Part shown: positions 1-12,702 of the stretch, piece after piece
How the letters are laid out: each line of letters starts with the position of its first letter
Position numbering within the stretch: position 1 is the stretch's first letter
Assembly: GCF_040054535.1 (NCBI RefSeq)
Contig: NC_090780.1
Location: 18,104,001-18,168,000 of the forward strand
Source of the DNA: Antennarius striatus
Lineage: Eukaryota; Chordata; Actinopteri; Lophiiformes; Antennariidae
DNA length: 64,000 bases
Direction of reading: 5' to 3'
Notes under the pieces: model-generated
Told to the model about the DNA's origin: nothing
Databases searched by the model: none
The model's input: the letters and a program-made list of their open reading frames with translations, nothing else
Made by a program: the position numbers and the translations under genes

Positions 1-53
1 ATCATTCTGGATTGTTCCGGCCCACTATTACCCATGGCAACAGTTGTTTATTT

Positions 54-285
54 TTACTGACATAACATTGTGATGTGTGGAGCTAATCCCACAACTGCAG
101 GTTCAGGAGCCTCTGGTGGTGTAAGCTGTTGGGAAAGGTCAGGGGCTAAGGTGGTATTGGAGAGCTTTTGCTCCTTGCTGTTCTGTTCAATAGCTTTTTC
201 CTGTGTGGCTCCAGGCTTGTACACAGCTGTGCTCCCCATAGCTGTATGAATGGCCGGCGCCACTATCTGCTCTAACAGTCTCCAC
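54..285 (-). CDS. Possible terminal coding exon of an unidentified gene
   Basis: Reading leftwards, a pyrimidine-rich stretch ends in an AG at 287-286. An open frame then runs from 285 to a TAA at 56-54, starting about WRLLEQIVAPAIHTAMGS and ending PHITMLCQ. An AATAAA (minus strand, 52-47) follows almost directly after the stop. The composition is protein-like (Pro/Gln/Ser rich tail, no low-complexity run), and an exon interpretation fits better than a complete small gene because the only start inside it is GTG. I recognise no domain and no family. The upstream exon would have to lie to the right, within the gene-poor stretch, and I could not find it. It may equally be a chance open frame. 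Confidence 0.27.
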
Positions 286-573
286 CTGTCTGTGAGGTGA
301 ATGAGAATATGGGTATGTGTGTCCTCTACGTAACTCTGAAGGTGATGTAATGAAGCCTTGCAGCGTGAAGCTGAAAGTGTTTTTGTTTGCAGCCCTTCAG
401 TGTCCTAGCTGTTGTGAAACCTACCAAATCTACTGGTGATCAGAAGCTCTGTCATGTGTTCCTATTTTGTATGTTTGTGTATGTGTTTATACTGCATGTG
501 TGTATCCTGCTCTACTGCTGGCAATATGAGGCCTCCCATGCAGAAGTCCAGACTAAATTGTGTAAGTGCAAGT

Positions 574-705
<132 letters not shown>

Positions 706-3700
706 CCCACTCTCTCGTGGGTTCCATGCTGTCACCACGGAAATCCGATTATAGGACATGCCACGGTGTCAGAAACCCCCTGCTAAAAGTTTAGGACTCA
801 GCTTTCCATTCATCTCATTGGAGGCAACTGCAAACCAGTATCTGTTCTGCTTCCCTCTGCCATCTGGACACCAGGCCAAGTGCATATTCTTAGATTGACT
901 TGAAATTAGACAGTTGTTGCTCTCATATTTTTTAGCCTGATTTACCCACATTTGTTGTATTTTTATTGGAATGAGAACTACAGGAAAGTATGAGAACAGG
1001 TGCAACATAGATTATCTGAAGACATCGCAAAACTGAAATCATATTTCATCACCAGAACTAGAGAGGTTCCTGTTCAAATTGTGCCTGTTCAAAATGTCTG
1101 ATTGCTTGACCTCAGCTACTTGTTTACACTATTTCACACTGAGTGGATAGCCAAAAAATATGTTAATCGTAAAATTCACATTAGCTGACATCTCATCGTG
1201 TTCAACCAGGATTAACTCAACCCTTTCTGTACATGGCTCTTGGTATAAGGTCTAGAGCTGCACCTAATGATTATAAATTAAGCGAGACTCTATTAATTAA
1301 TTTATTGAAAAATGACAAGTAATTTGTAGATTTTCCTAAAGATTATTTTTTTGCATGATTGATATTATAATTAATTTACTGAAACGAAATAGAAAATGTT
1401 TTATTCAAGAATCCAATCATCAGCTAATTTCCATGTTACTGCTGTGTTGTAATATTAATAACAATAATAGCTCATCATAACCCTAGCATTATATGTCAGA
1501 TGGCTGATCATAAAAGTAATGGACCTCAAATTCAGAAGTGCTGCTGTGACACAGATTAATTTCATTATAATGCATCATAGCCACCCTCCCCCTGATCTTA
1601 TAAATCAGTATTTTTACTTCGAAAGACCTTGTCATGAAGTTTGCAATAATTTTATGCCATGATATGCATGTATTTTGTGACTGGAGTTTCATACACCAAC
1701 TAATGTAAAGCTCAAGAAAATAATGTAATCATTGTATCAACCATAATAACTAAGCAGAGACCAGTCTGAAATATGCATTCATATGAATACGCAAATGTCT
1801 GCATGCTGACAAGATACACTAAGAAGATGATGTTGAACATTATACCTGCTGAAAATCAGCATGTTAGCATCGTCGCAATGAGCATATCAGCATGCTTATA
1901 TTAGAAACGCCATTGTACCCGAGTGCAGCCTCATAGAGCTGCTAGCATGATGATGATGCCTTTGTGTGGTCTCTCTCACTACAATTGACAACATGTTGGA
2001 GTTAATTCTTCTGATTAAAACAGTTTAGCAACCACTTTGAATGAGTAATGCTCCAGTCAAATAAGGTTTGGTTTTTATCTGTATCCCCCTCTGGTTTATA
2101 CTATGTCCTGGTCAAACAACTACAATGATGGATTCTTGCCATCGTCTACTACTGATGAGGTTGTCACCAAATCGTTTTGACAGCGACATCAAGAGTAATT
2201 ATATTGAAAGGCAGAAAGTTGAAAGAATATAAGAGGAGACGAGCAAGCTAATTGCCAGTTATGAACCGTCTCTCTTTTTCATACCGCTAATTGACCGCTT
2301 TTATTGAGTGCATTTCTATTTGACTCCTGTGCGATAGCCCAGTTTTGCACCTGTATCTGAGTCTATCAATCATTTAATGCTTTTACAATGGAGAGATGCT
2401 AAAAAATGTCAACTAAGACCAAACTGATTGAGGCGATGAACCATTTCACTGCGTTCTACAGCAACAAACAAACACTTGAGAGACAGAGATGCAGGCAAAT
2501 GTGAGCACAGCACTCTCATTACCAATACAACGTAGGTCACTATTAACTGTGTTACCAGGGCCATTTGGTGGTTGAGAAATCGACCAGGCTCCCATGAGTA
2601 TCCAGTCCATGCAGGGCTCTTCAGTACCCGCTAATTATTCTTCACACCTAATCTGAGAATGAGGAGAGACAGATGAGAGAAGAAGAAAAAAGAGAATGAA
2701 AGAGAAAGAACGAAGGAGGAGAGTGATGATTAGAGAGACTTGTGCATTCTTGCAGGAACAATGAATTACATGTAGCCACCACCTGTCCTGTGTTGTCCCT
2801 TCTGTTGCTCTCAGAAAAACTGACAGGAGGACAGTGTTTATACAGTATCAAGTCAGCAGTGTTGGTATTATCTAGAATGCCTTTCACTGGGCATTCGGCA
2901 TTAATAACAGATTGGGTAGCCATTTGTAGAACAATGTCTGTGTTTGGTTTTTCTGTTATCTTTTTGCAGTAAATCTCCATCTATTTTTGTCATAAGCGTC
3001 TTTTCTTCATTGCAACTCCCTCTCATCTTTGTTCTGTTTGTGCTACTCTTGATTACAATGGCTATTTAGGAATAGTATAACAGTGTCACGATCAGTGGAA
3101 GGACAAATGAGGGAACCTCTGCGTGTGACTGATTGTCATTTGATGAAGATGGAGAGGTTTACGTGAGCTTGGAGGCAAAGCTGTTTTTTCTACGCAAGGG
3201 CACTCTATGCCAGTTTAAGGTGAGGAGCCGAGCAAATTATGAGTCACACAGATGATTAGTTCCACATTAATTTGTTAAAGAGAACCCAATGTTTAGAACA
3301 AGGACAAATGAGTAGGGGGAATCTTATGGATAACTATTATATCTGTGGATTCTGGTTTTCAGCAGCTGAGGCACAGGGTGAAGCTTCTCTCCATTAATTT
3401 ATTCAGACCCACTGAGACTAAGAAACTCTTTTTTAGGGAGACCCAGCCAAGAATTGTCAAGAGCAAAAATACAACACAGAACACTGCACAGGTAACACAC
3501 AAAGTACTGAAGGCAAACAAATAAATACAGAAAATGACTAAACTTACAGCCAAACTAAGAATAACATGTACATGTTCTGGGGTCAGTTTCATGTACTTCA
3601 AGTACTCATTTTGGATTTAAAGCGCTCAGTGAAATGAACTGTTAAGGGAGTCATTCTGCACCATAGGCCATGCTAACGATGCAGAGTGGGCAAAAGCCCC

Positions 3701-3907
3701 TTTGCCCAACTACTACCGTATGAAAATAAAAATAAAAATGAACAATATAGTTCACATGAACTTATTTGAGCACCATCCTTATAATTTAGTCAAATATTTT
3801 GCAATAATTTTAACTATGATATAAATGGGAGGACAGAAGAGGAGGTTTTTTCCCAGATCTATATCGATGAGATTTTGTTACAAGGATACTGGTGCATGCG
3901 GTGCAGA

Positions 3908-3965
3908 AATATTTGTGGATACATCCACAATATTTGTGGATACATCCACAATATTTGTGGATATT
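3908..3965. repeat. Short tandem repeat of a 21-bp palindromic unit
   Basis: A unit of about 21 bp containing TGTGGATACATCCACA is present twice in full and a third time in part. Each unit is itself a hairpin, because TGTGGAT pairs with ATCCACA. It sits 35 bp before the larger inverted repeat at 4,001-4,070. Confidence 0.85.
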
Positions 3966-4000
3966 CATGGATATTTGGGGATTTATTTTTTAAAAAATGA

Positions 4001-4070
4001 GTATGTGGTCACAGTATACCGCGGTCAAAGTGTAACAGCGGTATACTGTTGTTGCACTTTGACCACATAC
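4001..4070. repeat. Interlocked inverted repeat
   Basis: GTATGTGGTCA at the left end pairs with TGACCACATAC at the right end. CAGTATACCGC pairs with GCGGTATACTG inside it, and GGTCAAAGTG pairs with CACTTTGACC. The left arm looks like the complement of the right arm with a short internal insertion. It may be the core of a small palindromic transposable element; no flanking target duplication was identified. Confidence 0.8.
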
Positions 4071-6532
4071 ACAATTTTGTATGGCCACATGTTTAGAAAG
4101 ATGTCACGGTGGTGCCTCCCCTCTCATTTCTAATCAGTCTTCTTTGTTTTGCCAGTACAGCTGACACGTCTCCTTTTCCTGAAAAATATGTGAATATGTG
4201 ACAATCATACAGTTAATAATTTACCACTGAAACTTCAAAGTCCCACAGGCAATCAAATAATGGAACATCTTCAACAGGTAAAAACCTCCCTTTATTTTAT
4301 TGTTATTATTTTTATTATTTATCTATGTTTAGAAATAATTGGTACGATGAAGGATGATGTAGTCCATATTTTACTGGTATTTTACTGTGAAAATGCTATA
4401 TATATTTTTGAGCTGCACTGTTTAACAAGCAATGAAACCAAGAATTGTAATTCTACTCAACTGTTACCTTCATCTCCACAGAGTTTTAGTGTCATTTCGG
4501 TTTTAGAGTGTGCACCTTTGTAGTTTCCTTTTTTATTTTGCATGTCAGAATATTTAAATCCCTGCTTTCAGTTTATCCTAAGCTCATTCATTTGAAGTTG
4601 TTATCAGTGGCTTCACCACCGTTGCACTGTCAAAGCAGCTGTTTTAAGTTTGGGAGAAAGAGGATCGAGACTACAAATTTACAAACCACCCAGAGGAATA
4701 CATCATTGGGTGGTTGATTGGGATGTCATATTTTTGTCAGTGTTTGCGTCTGCCTCATTTACTCTCTTTTTTCTGGCAAACAGTTAGGCAGCCATGATGT
4801 CTCTCCTACTATTCCTCTGTGTCTTTGTGTCGGTGTTCACCACTTCCCTCAACCTTGGACAACATCTTCAGGCTTCAGGGAGACTTGGCCAAGGTGAAAA
4901 TTCCTTTATGACATTCCCAACATCCCAGCAGCATATGGACACATGCTTATACTCCACCTCCCTCATTATTTCTCATTCTGCCTCATCTTCAATCAAAGCA
5001 TGCACCCCTCCTACCTCCACCCTCTGATTCTCAAGGATTGCTCAAAGCAAGACTGTAATTACAATCAAACACGCACCCTTTGCTCTGTCACACGTTGCCC
5101 TAGCCTGTGAGCCAAAGTCCCCATGCATAGGCATCTTCATTCATTTTCTGTCTGCCTGAGATTGATCTCTTCCCACAGCACATTAAATAGTCAATGGCAT
5201 GCTCACATCCACCCATGACTCATTCTACCTCCATCTAGTGGGCTCGCAGGATCGAGCAGGGATGTGATGACTTAAGGCAGCCAGGAATGACAGAGAATGA
5301 GGTTGATGGCTGAGAATGGTTGGATATATTGTCCCAGTATTAATTAAACTGGAGCAGGCTCTGTAATCTGCAGACAGCTCTGATGCTGCTGCAAGCTGCT
5401 GCTGGCTGTGTTTGCTGTATGCTAGCAGATGATGTCTGGTGCTGGCTGAACTGGAGTGGATGCTGTTGATATGACTGATAGCGTGAGATACAGCTCCATA
5501 AAAGAAGACACACAAATGTTGAAGAATATTATTGGATTCATGAAAATTTTGAACCACCTCACAAATAAAGTAAATTGATAGCAGGCTAATTCCTGAGCCC
5601 AGAGCTCAGGTATCAATCAGATATTATCTGGATTCTTAATGCAGCCAGATGGTGTGTATTTAAGTCATTACGTGCTGCCATCTGATGGTGATTTCAAGCT
5701 TGTTTGACTGTGCGTGTCTGCTGTACATCTGGGCGTGTGTGTGTGTGTTTCCTGAATTTAACAACAGAGAAAAGTGACAAATACAATAACTTTCACTTTG
5801 AAAGTCTCCACATTCTAGTATTCTGTGCCTCCTTGTGCAGAAGATTTGGTTGATACAAATATTGTGGGGCACACCGATAGAATTTTAATTCAAATGTAGA
5901 AACTACCCATTTAATACACATTGTGGATTTCTGATATACAGCAGGGTTCCTCTGCATGAAAACACAAGCCAACACTATTCACAGCACATCAGTGTAGTTC
6001 AAGCACAGAGCCATTCCTCTATCCATGAGTACAGTCAATCTGTACTTTGCACAGAACTGCTTTTTTTCACAAGGGAAGAAAAACGACATGGTTTATGTTG
6101 ACCCAGGTCTGATCAGAAATGATATATAGCAGGCGCGACTAGTAGAGAGCTATAATCGCCTGCCTCAGGCTTTTAAAACTGTTTTTCCCTTTCAATTCGT
6201 GGGTCAATTACTGGCAGTTTAAAGACATCATTAAAATGGTGTTTCCTGAAGTGCCTCTTGCTCTCTGTCAAAATAACTTATGATGCATTGACAGGATTGA
6301 TTTTAAATGGAGACCAGCAGTGTGCCCAGACAGCTTCAGCACAGGCAGCTACTTTCATTATGCATCATGTTGTTTCTTCAACAAATCTTTCTCCTTAGAC
6401 TGAAAATTGGTGATTTGTCTTTTTCCGGGGTTTTTTCCAGGCATTTCTCAGAGTCTTATTGGTAGACTAGGCAGGAATTCAGCTGGCACATATTTTGTTG
6501 TTTAGATTTACTACCCAATTATCTGGTGGTTT

Positions 6533-6620
6533 TGTGTGTTTGTGCATGAGTGTGCATGTGTGCATGCGTACGTGTGTGTGTGCGTGCGTGCGTGCGTGCG
6601 AGCGTGCGCGTGTGTGTGTA
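6533..6620. repeat. Alternating GT/GC/GCAT purine-pyrimidine tract
   Basis: Imperfect alternating run with GTGCAT, (TGCG)n and GCGCGTGTG blocks. Strict purine-pyrimidine alternation with GC steps is the pattern that favours left-handed Z-DNA. Confidence 0.85.
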
Positions 6621-7592
6621 AAAATTAACTAAGTCATTACCTATATGTGGGTCTGTTTGGGCAGAGGTGACAACAGATTGCACTGACAGACTGATTCATA
6701 ATCTGTCCATCTCTACTGTATCATCCACATGAACTGGATGCAGAACTAAATCTTACAAAAAATCCACCGTGCAGGTGTCACATTCTCATCTCTCCTCCTC
6801 TAGTCCCATTTGTCACTTCCTACTACCAGTCTGGACTGTAGCTCCTTGGCGACCGCTCACTCCACTGAGTGAACTACATTTTTGCTGATTTGAAGCACAA
6901 TGTTGCATCTTAAATTCAGTTAGTATGGTCAAATCATCATTCATAAACTGTCCACATAATCCAGCTAATGCTCTAGTCTGTCAGCCTGTTATAAGAAGAA
7001 AATAACTGCAACTGTAGCAATTTATCTCTGAATTTAAGATGAAATAATGATGCAAATAAATGCATCAAGCTAGGAGTGATAATGTTTCCACCCACAGCTG
7101 TTCAAAGAAGATATTAATTGATTAGTTGTTGCTTTTAGTGTGTAATTTATCGCATTTTGAAATGGTTTAAAGGGCCATTAGGATTAGCATTTTGGTGAGA
7201 CTTCAGCACTGAAAGTAGAGTTTTCTTTTTCTTTATGCAGGACAGATGGAATCAGGCATCATTAAAAATGGCCATGCGTGGCGGCCCATGCTGGGAGCTG
7301 CTCCGATGGCGACCACTGATCCTTGACATTGGAGATATAGAATAGGGTTTAATGAATTCACAGAACAAAGTGATTGAGATTAGAGACCAAAGGAGGGAGA
7401 AACAGAGAGACCATAAGAGACAGATAAAAAAAAGTAGAGGGGGGGGAGGTTGGGCATATTTATAGGAGCAGAGAGGATGAGGCTATTAAAGTAAGGGATG
7501 AAATGGTATTGTTCCCCTTTCTCTTTTGGGAGCTTTTTTTTTTTTGCGCATCTTTGTGAAGTTATGCCAGATCATTGAGCACAAACTCTGAG

Positions 7593-7719
<127 letters not shown>

Positions 7720-10399
7720 CACAGAGAATATAGAAGAGAAATAGAGAGACAGAAAGTCTCTGCCAAAATTGGTGATGCAGAAATGTTTCAGGGGGAAGGA
7801 TTCTTCTTTGTGTGTTCGTGTCAAAGGGCCGCCTTAATTATAATTGCATAGCAGCTCAAAGCTGGAACTCGAGCCAAACCCAGGACAAGCCATGCTGAAC
7901 TAGACTAACCCTGGCTTGGGCAGACTCTGCCCAACATATTTTGTGTCTTAAGCCCTAGCTAATTGGGCCAAAGGAAGGCAAAAGCCCCTTCCCAGCTGTG
8001 ACGGGCACTGGACTGGTAAAAGAGAGGCCTGGAGAAATGGAAGAAGAGCACAAAGGAGAGACGATAGAGAAATATAAGTTTTTCACATCATCAATTTACA
8101 TAAACCCCCATTTTTATCAATTCCAACTAGACTGCTCTCTTTCCAGAAGGTCTCTCCAGTCTGAACATAACTTTATGGTACGTTCAGCTCATGAAGCCCA
8201 GATAATACATTTGACTGGGTCTTCTCTCTCTGAGTTAAAAACCATGTCTAGAGACGATCGACAACCAGGAAATCTGGACAACTAAATAGGAGGATGGTGT
8301 GAAAAAGCCTGTGCTCGTTATTGCAGCATGTATTTCTGCCAGTCTGTCAATTTAAAGATAGGTATTGGATGTATCAAGTCCACCTCCCAGCTGCTTCTAG
8401 CAGCAGGAGTCCCTCTAGCCCTGCCACAAGGATTGTAGAGTATTGGATACGAAATAATTGCACGTCTGCCCTGCAGTATTCTGCTTTCTGTTCGCTGCAG
8501 TTCTCTTTTTTATTCTATTTTACCTCTCATTTATGATTTTGTGTGTTACGTGATATGTACTCATGCTACCATATTGTTCGTCAGACAGGAAGTTTGTTGC
8601 ATCATAGCTAGCCTCTGTTGCTAACCATCATTTTTCCACATAACAGAGGACAACACTCATGTACTGAAGACAGGAGGCAGCGTTATTACAGCTGATTGCA
8701 TGATCAGTGCATTTAAGAATGTTTGTGCACTGTATATTAAAATGTGTCTGTGTGTGCAGGGAGGAAGGCTGTGCCCTCGAGGCTAATCTTCAGCATGCAT
8801 AAAGCTAGGTGGACACACATGCGCATTCACATATGTATTCAACACATGCCCCCTGCTTCTTTCTGGCTGAGTGACAGCATGACTACTGCATGCAGTCTCT
8901 CCATTATTCAACAGCATTAGAGGGAGAGAGGAGAGGGCACAGATGAGAGGTAACAGAAAGAGAGCGCGCGAGAGGGAAAGGAAGAGGAGAACAGCCTGTT
9001 TGTGCTCACGTATGACGCCGGATGCAAGAGGCTGTTTTGAAAATAACAGTGGAATCTAGCCTAAAATTGCTAAGGTAAATGAGAGCAGGAGCATTATAAG
9101 TGAGAACATGCCAACAGGAAATGTAAAATAAATACAATGAAGCAGCAGCGTCAAGTAACAAAGCATTCAGATATTAGGTTGAAGAAGGTCTGGTTTGAAT
9201 TAAGCAATAAAGGCAGCGGCTGAACATGTAACAGAATTTGCTACAAAACTAAATCCTCTCATTATCAATCTTCATGTGTCGCTGGAGAGTTTGAGTTATC
9301 TCTGACCTCACCTCAGGATGTATCAGATATTGGAGACCTGGAGACATTGTGCATGATGAGAAAAAAGGCTCCGTATCAGCATCAACTGATATCCTGTCTC
9401 AAATGAAAGATAAGCGGGGGTGATACCTCCCCCGCTGCTGATCTGTTTGATTAAAAGGTTGTTTTTGACAAGTTGCCGTCAGATAAACCTTTGCATTTCC
9501 ACCTTGGGGCAACAATGACTGTGTTTTTACCGCCGCTGCCCTAATCTTTGTTTTCTTGCTAGGAGCAGAGGAAAAAAATCGAATAGATGGAGGGGTTTGG
9601 TGGTAAAAAATTATAAGCATTTCTGTTAATATATCTTTAAAAGAGTTTCCTGTCACCCAGACCTCCTCTTTCCACCTATTATGTGTTGTCCTCCATCGTT
9701 TGTCAGGCCTTTTTGGCTATTAGCACACAAATGACAAATACTGTAACATTAGTGGAAATTTCTAGTGCCTCTACAATACTATGGACATTCTGAATTTTTA
9801 TCTGCCCATGCAAGACCATAATGCTGAGCTCCCCTCCAGTTTTCAGGATGTGGAATGTTTTGGCAGGTTGGTTGTTGCTCCCCAGGTAACTGTAGGACAC
9901 ACCTGAGCAGCAGCACACATCGAACCAGACACTACTTTGATGGTGTAGAAACTAGATAAGGACTTCAAAACCATTTTTATCAGTGCATGCAGCATCTGCC
10001 AGTTGTCGATCATGGGATTTTAAAAGAGATCAGCAGCCAGTAAAGGTGCCAGCAGACTGGAAGCATTCTTCAAAATAAAATTATATCACTGCTTGTTCCA
10101 GCAAATTAATCAAACAACTTGAAACCACATATAAAAGAAATAAAAAACAGAAGTCTGTCTGTTAATGATGATATGGGTTTCTACATCAGTGTACTTGGAT
10201 TTTTTCACAGATATTTTTTTGGATTAGAGAAGAAACTTATTATCTTTCTATTTAATCTATTAATGTCTTGGTAAATTAGTTAACAGAAAGAAACTTTATC
10301 AAAGTGCACATCAATGTTGTTATGATACATGTAATGAGATGGAAATTTGTACATATTACACTGAAGACGTCTTAAAATGGTCCCTCCATCCATTTTATT

Positions 10400-10660
10400 T
10401 TAAGACGAGACAATCTCAATTGTTTAATTTACAGCCGCTTCTCCACCTTGTAAATCACAGGAACTGCTGGAACTGATCTCAGCTGGCTACGGGTGAAAGG
10501 TGGGGTACACCCCAGATAAGATGCCAGCTCATCATGGGGCCACATGAAAGACAAACAACCACTCACGCACACACTCACACCTACAAACACTTTGGTGTGA
10601 CCAATTCACCTAAATTACACCACAGTACTACCCACTGCTCCACATGTCATCCTTGACCTG
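10400..10660 (+). repeat. Dispersed SINE-like teleost repeat, copy 1
   Basis: Shares an ordered set of blocks with copies at 11,896, 14,548, 19,703 and 59,165: a GACGAGAC start, CCGCTTCTCC, a GGTGGGGTACACC core, GGGGCCACATGAAAGACA, then GTGACCAATTCACCTAAATT. It has no coding capacity. The exact class is not certain: it lacks a clear tRNA promoter in this copy, so SINE-like describes only its size and dispersal. Confidence 0.75.
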
Positions 10661-11222
10661 ATCAATTTTACTTTATTTTTGTGTGTTATTAAACCCCACA
10701 TATACTTCTTGATTAATTTTAAAATGTGTCACCCCTGGTTAAAACAAGTGAATTTCAGGAAAAACGGGAAACATTCCTGTGCAGTTTAAGACTTTGTTCT
10801 GAGGCAGTAATTTTTTTAAAAAAAATATTTTTTCCAGATGTTAATAGCTTACTTGCTTGCTTGGCCAAACATTGCATTTTCTTAAAATAAAATTAAAAAT
10901 ATATAGGTCATTGCTGTACTCATGAGAAGTTTTCTTGTGGCAAGATTTTATTTCTGCTTTTCAGCCTTGTTTATCATTTCCCTTTCATTAGTCTCCCATT
11001 TAGCTCTATGAAACAACCACAAACCAGTTCTGCTGAACAATGTTAGCCTGAAATAGGCTTTTGTGTCTCTGAAAGGCCAGTCTATAATTGTGCATGATTG
11101 AGAACACTGTACACAATACATTTGTGTGATTTCATATTAGTACCCTTGAATACACAAAGCTCCAAGTATGAGTGGTTCAGATTGGATCACAACAATAAGC
11201 CCTACTCTACCGAGCTGTAATT

Positions 11223-11230
11223 ATGCAAAT
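11223..11230 (+). promoter_or_regulatory. Octamer motif (POU-factor type)
   Basis: Exact ATGCAAAT in the context TTATGCAAATGAAATGCAT, so a second related ATGCAT half-site follows closely. POU-class factors bind this motif, but a single 8-mer is expected by chance about once or twice per 64 kb when both strands are counted. Function is inference only. Confidence 0.25.
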
Positions 11231-11895
11231 GAAATGCATGTTTCAATCAAATCTTGTACATAAAGCACACTCATAATGATTTGAATTAATCACAAGGCAT
11301 TTAGGAAACTTACCGCAAATGATTGAGTACACTGAAGAACAGTTAGGGAGATGTTATGAGAAATAATTTAACTAGTGTAATAAAAGAAACAAACAATGTG
11401 GCGAAATGAGTTAACAAGCAATAAATCATCTCTTCTGATTACACCTTATCCTCCACCTTATGGAAACTCAGTTGCGTTCAAGTAGAAGAGGCCAAACTTT
11501 GCGAGTATACTTCAGGAACACAACTTACTGCTTCCGCTTCTGTTTATTCTGATGAGCTACAAACTATGACAATGCTAAACTAAGATTCTATAGAGTTTTG
11601 AGTTTCTGTTGATGTGGATTCATAAAGAAAAAATCTTACAGAAAGCATTTGACATTTACACGCAAGTTGCTCTGTCAGGACTACAGACTGCCATGACTCA
11701 AAGAAGCTGCGATGGCAAACTGCGATACTGAGGCCCAGTGTGACTGAAGTTCATAGGGACCTCATCAACAAAGCTAATGCTAATGTGCATTAATATTAAT
11801 TTATGTTTAAACTGTTGTAAAGCTTTTTACAGTTTCCCTGATAAAAAGTGAGAAGTCAAAGGTTTCATTAATTTTCCTACCTGTTGCATCTGCTT

Positions 11896-12180
11896 GCGCA
11901 GGTCACAGTGAGCTGGAACCTATCCCAGCTTGTCTTAGGGCATGAGGCAGGGAAACTCAGACACACAACTCAGACACACAAACACGCACACACACTCATT
12001 CCAATTTGGAATGAGTAAATTTCCAATTAACCTGAAGCTCATATTTTTGGATTTGGGAGGAAGCCGGAGAACCAACGCAGACACGGAGAGAACATGCAAA
12101 CTCGGCACGGAGCGGGACTCAAACCCAGAACTGCCTTGCTGTGCGGCGACAGCGCTACCCACTGCACCACCGTATTGCCC
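11896..12180 (+). repeat. Dispersed SINE-like teleost repeat, copy 2
   Basis: The most complete right half of the family. It contains GGAACCTATCCCAGCTTGTC, then GAGGAAGCCGGAGAACC, GCAGACACGGAGAGAACAT, a CTCAAACCCAGAACT block and the terminal GACAGCGCTACCCACTGC. The open frames through it on both strands are repeat artefacts. Confidence 0.8.
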
Positions 12181-12671
12181 AAGTCAAAGGTTCATGTTTC
12201 CTAATCAACTCCTGAAAAAATCACAGAATCAAAACATTTCAAAAGGAAAACATGTCAAGTCAGCAGAGTGCCAAATGATTTAAGATTAAAAATGCAATAA
12301 TGAATTTCGTTATCTTTCTGTCTCCACGGAATGAATGCCTGTCTGTGACATTTTTTGCTATTTCAAACGTGACTCCTTCCTTCCTCAGCTGAAATGCTGG
12401 AGTGGTGTGATTGGGTGACACACAAAACTAGAGTCGCAACCCCTGATGTGTAATTTATGGGAAAAGCAGAAATCCTTTTTGCACTCAGGTGTCTGGCTGT
12501 GTGTACTAATCAAAAGATGTGCGGTGACAGAATGGAGCAGAAGAAGGCGCTTGATTTTTTGTCAGTTGGAGTGGCACTGACAGACGGAAGAGTGCTGTAC
12601 GATTCATCATTTAGGTGCTTTTATCAAAGAGAAAATACTTGGTGCCCCAGAGAGAGGTAGAAACAGAGTAC

Positions 12672-12702
<31 letters not shown>

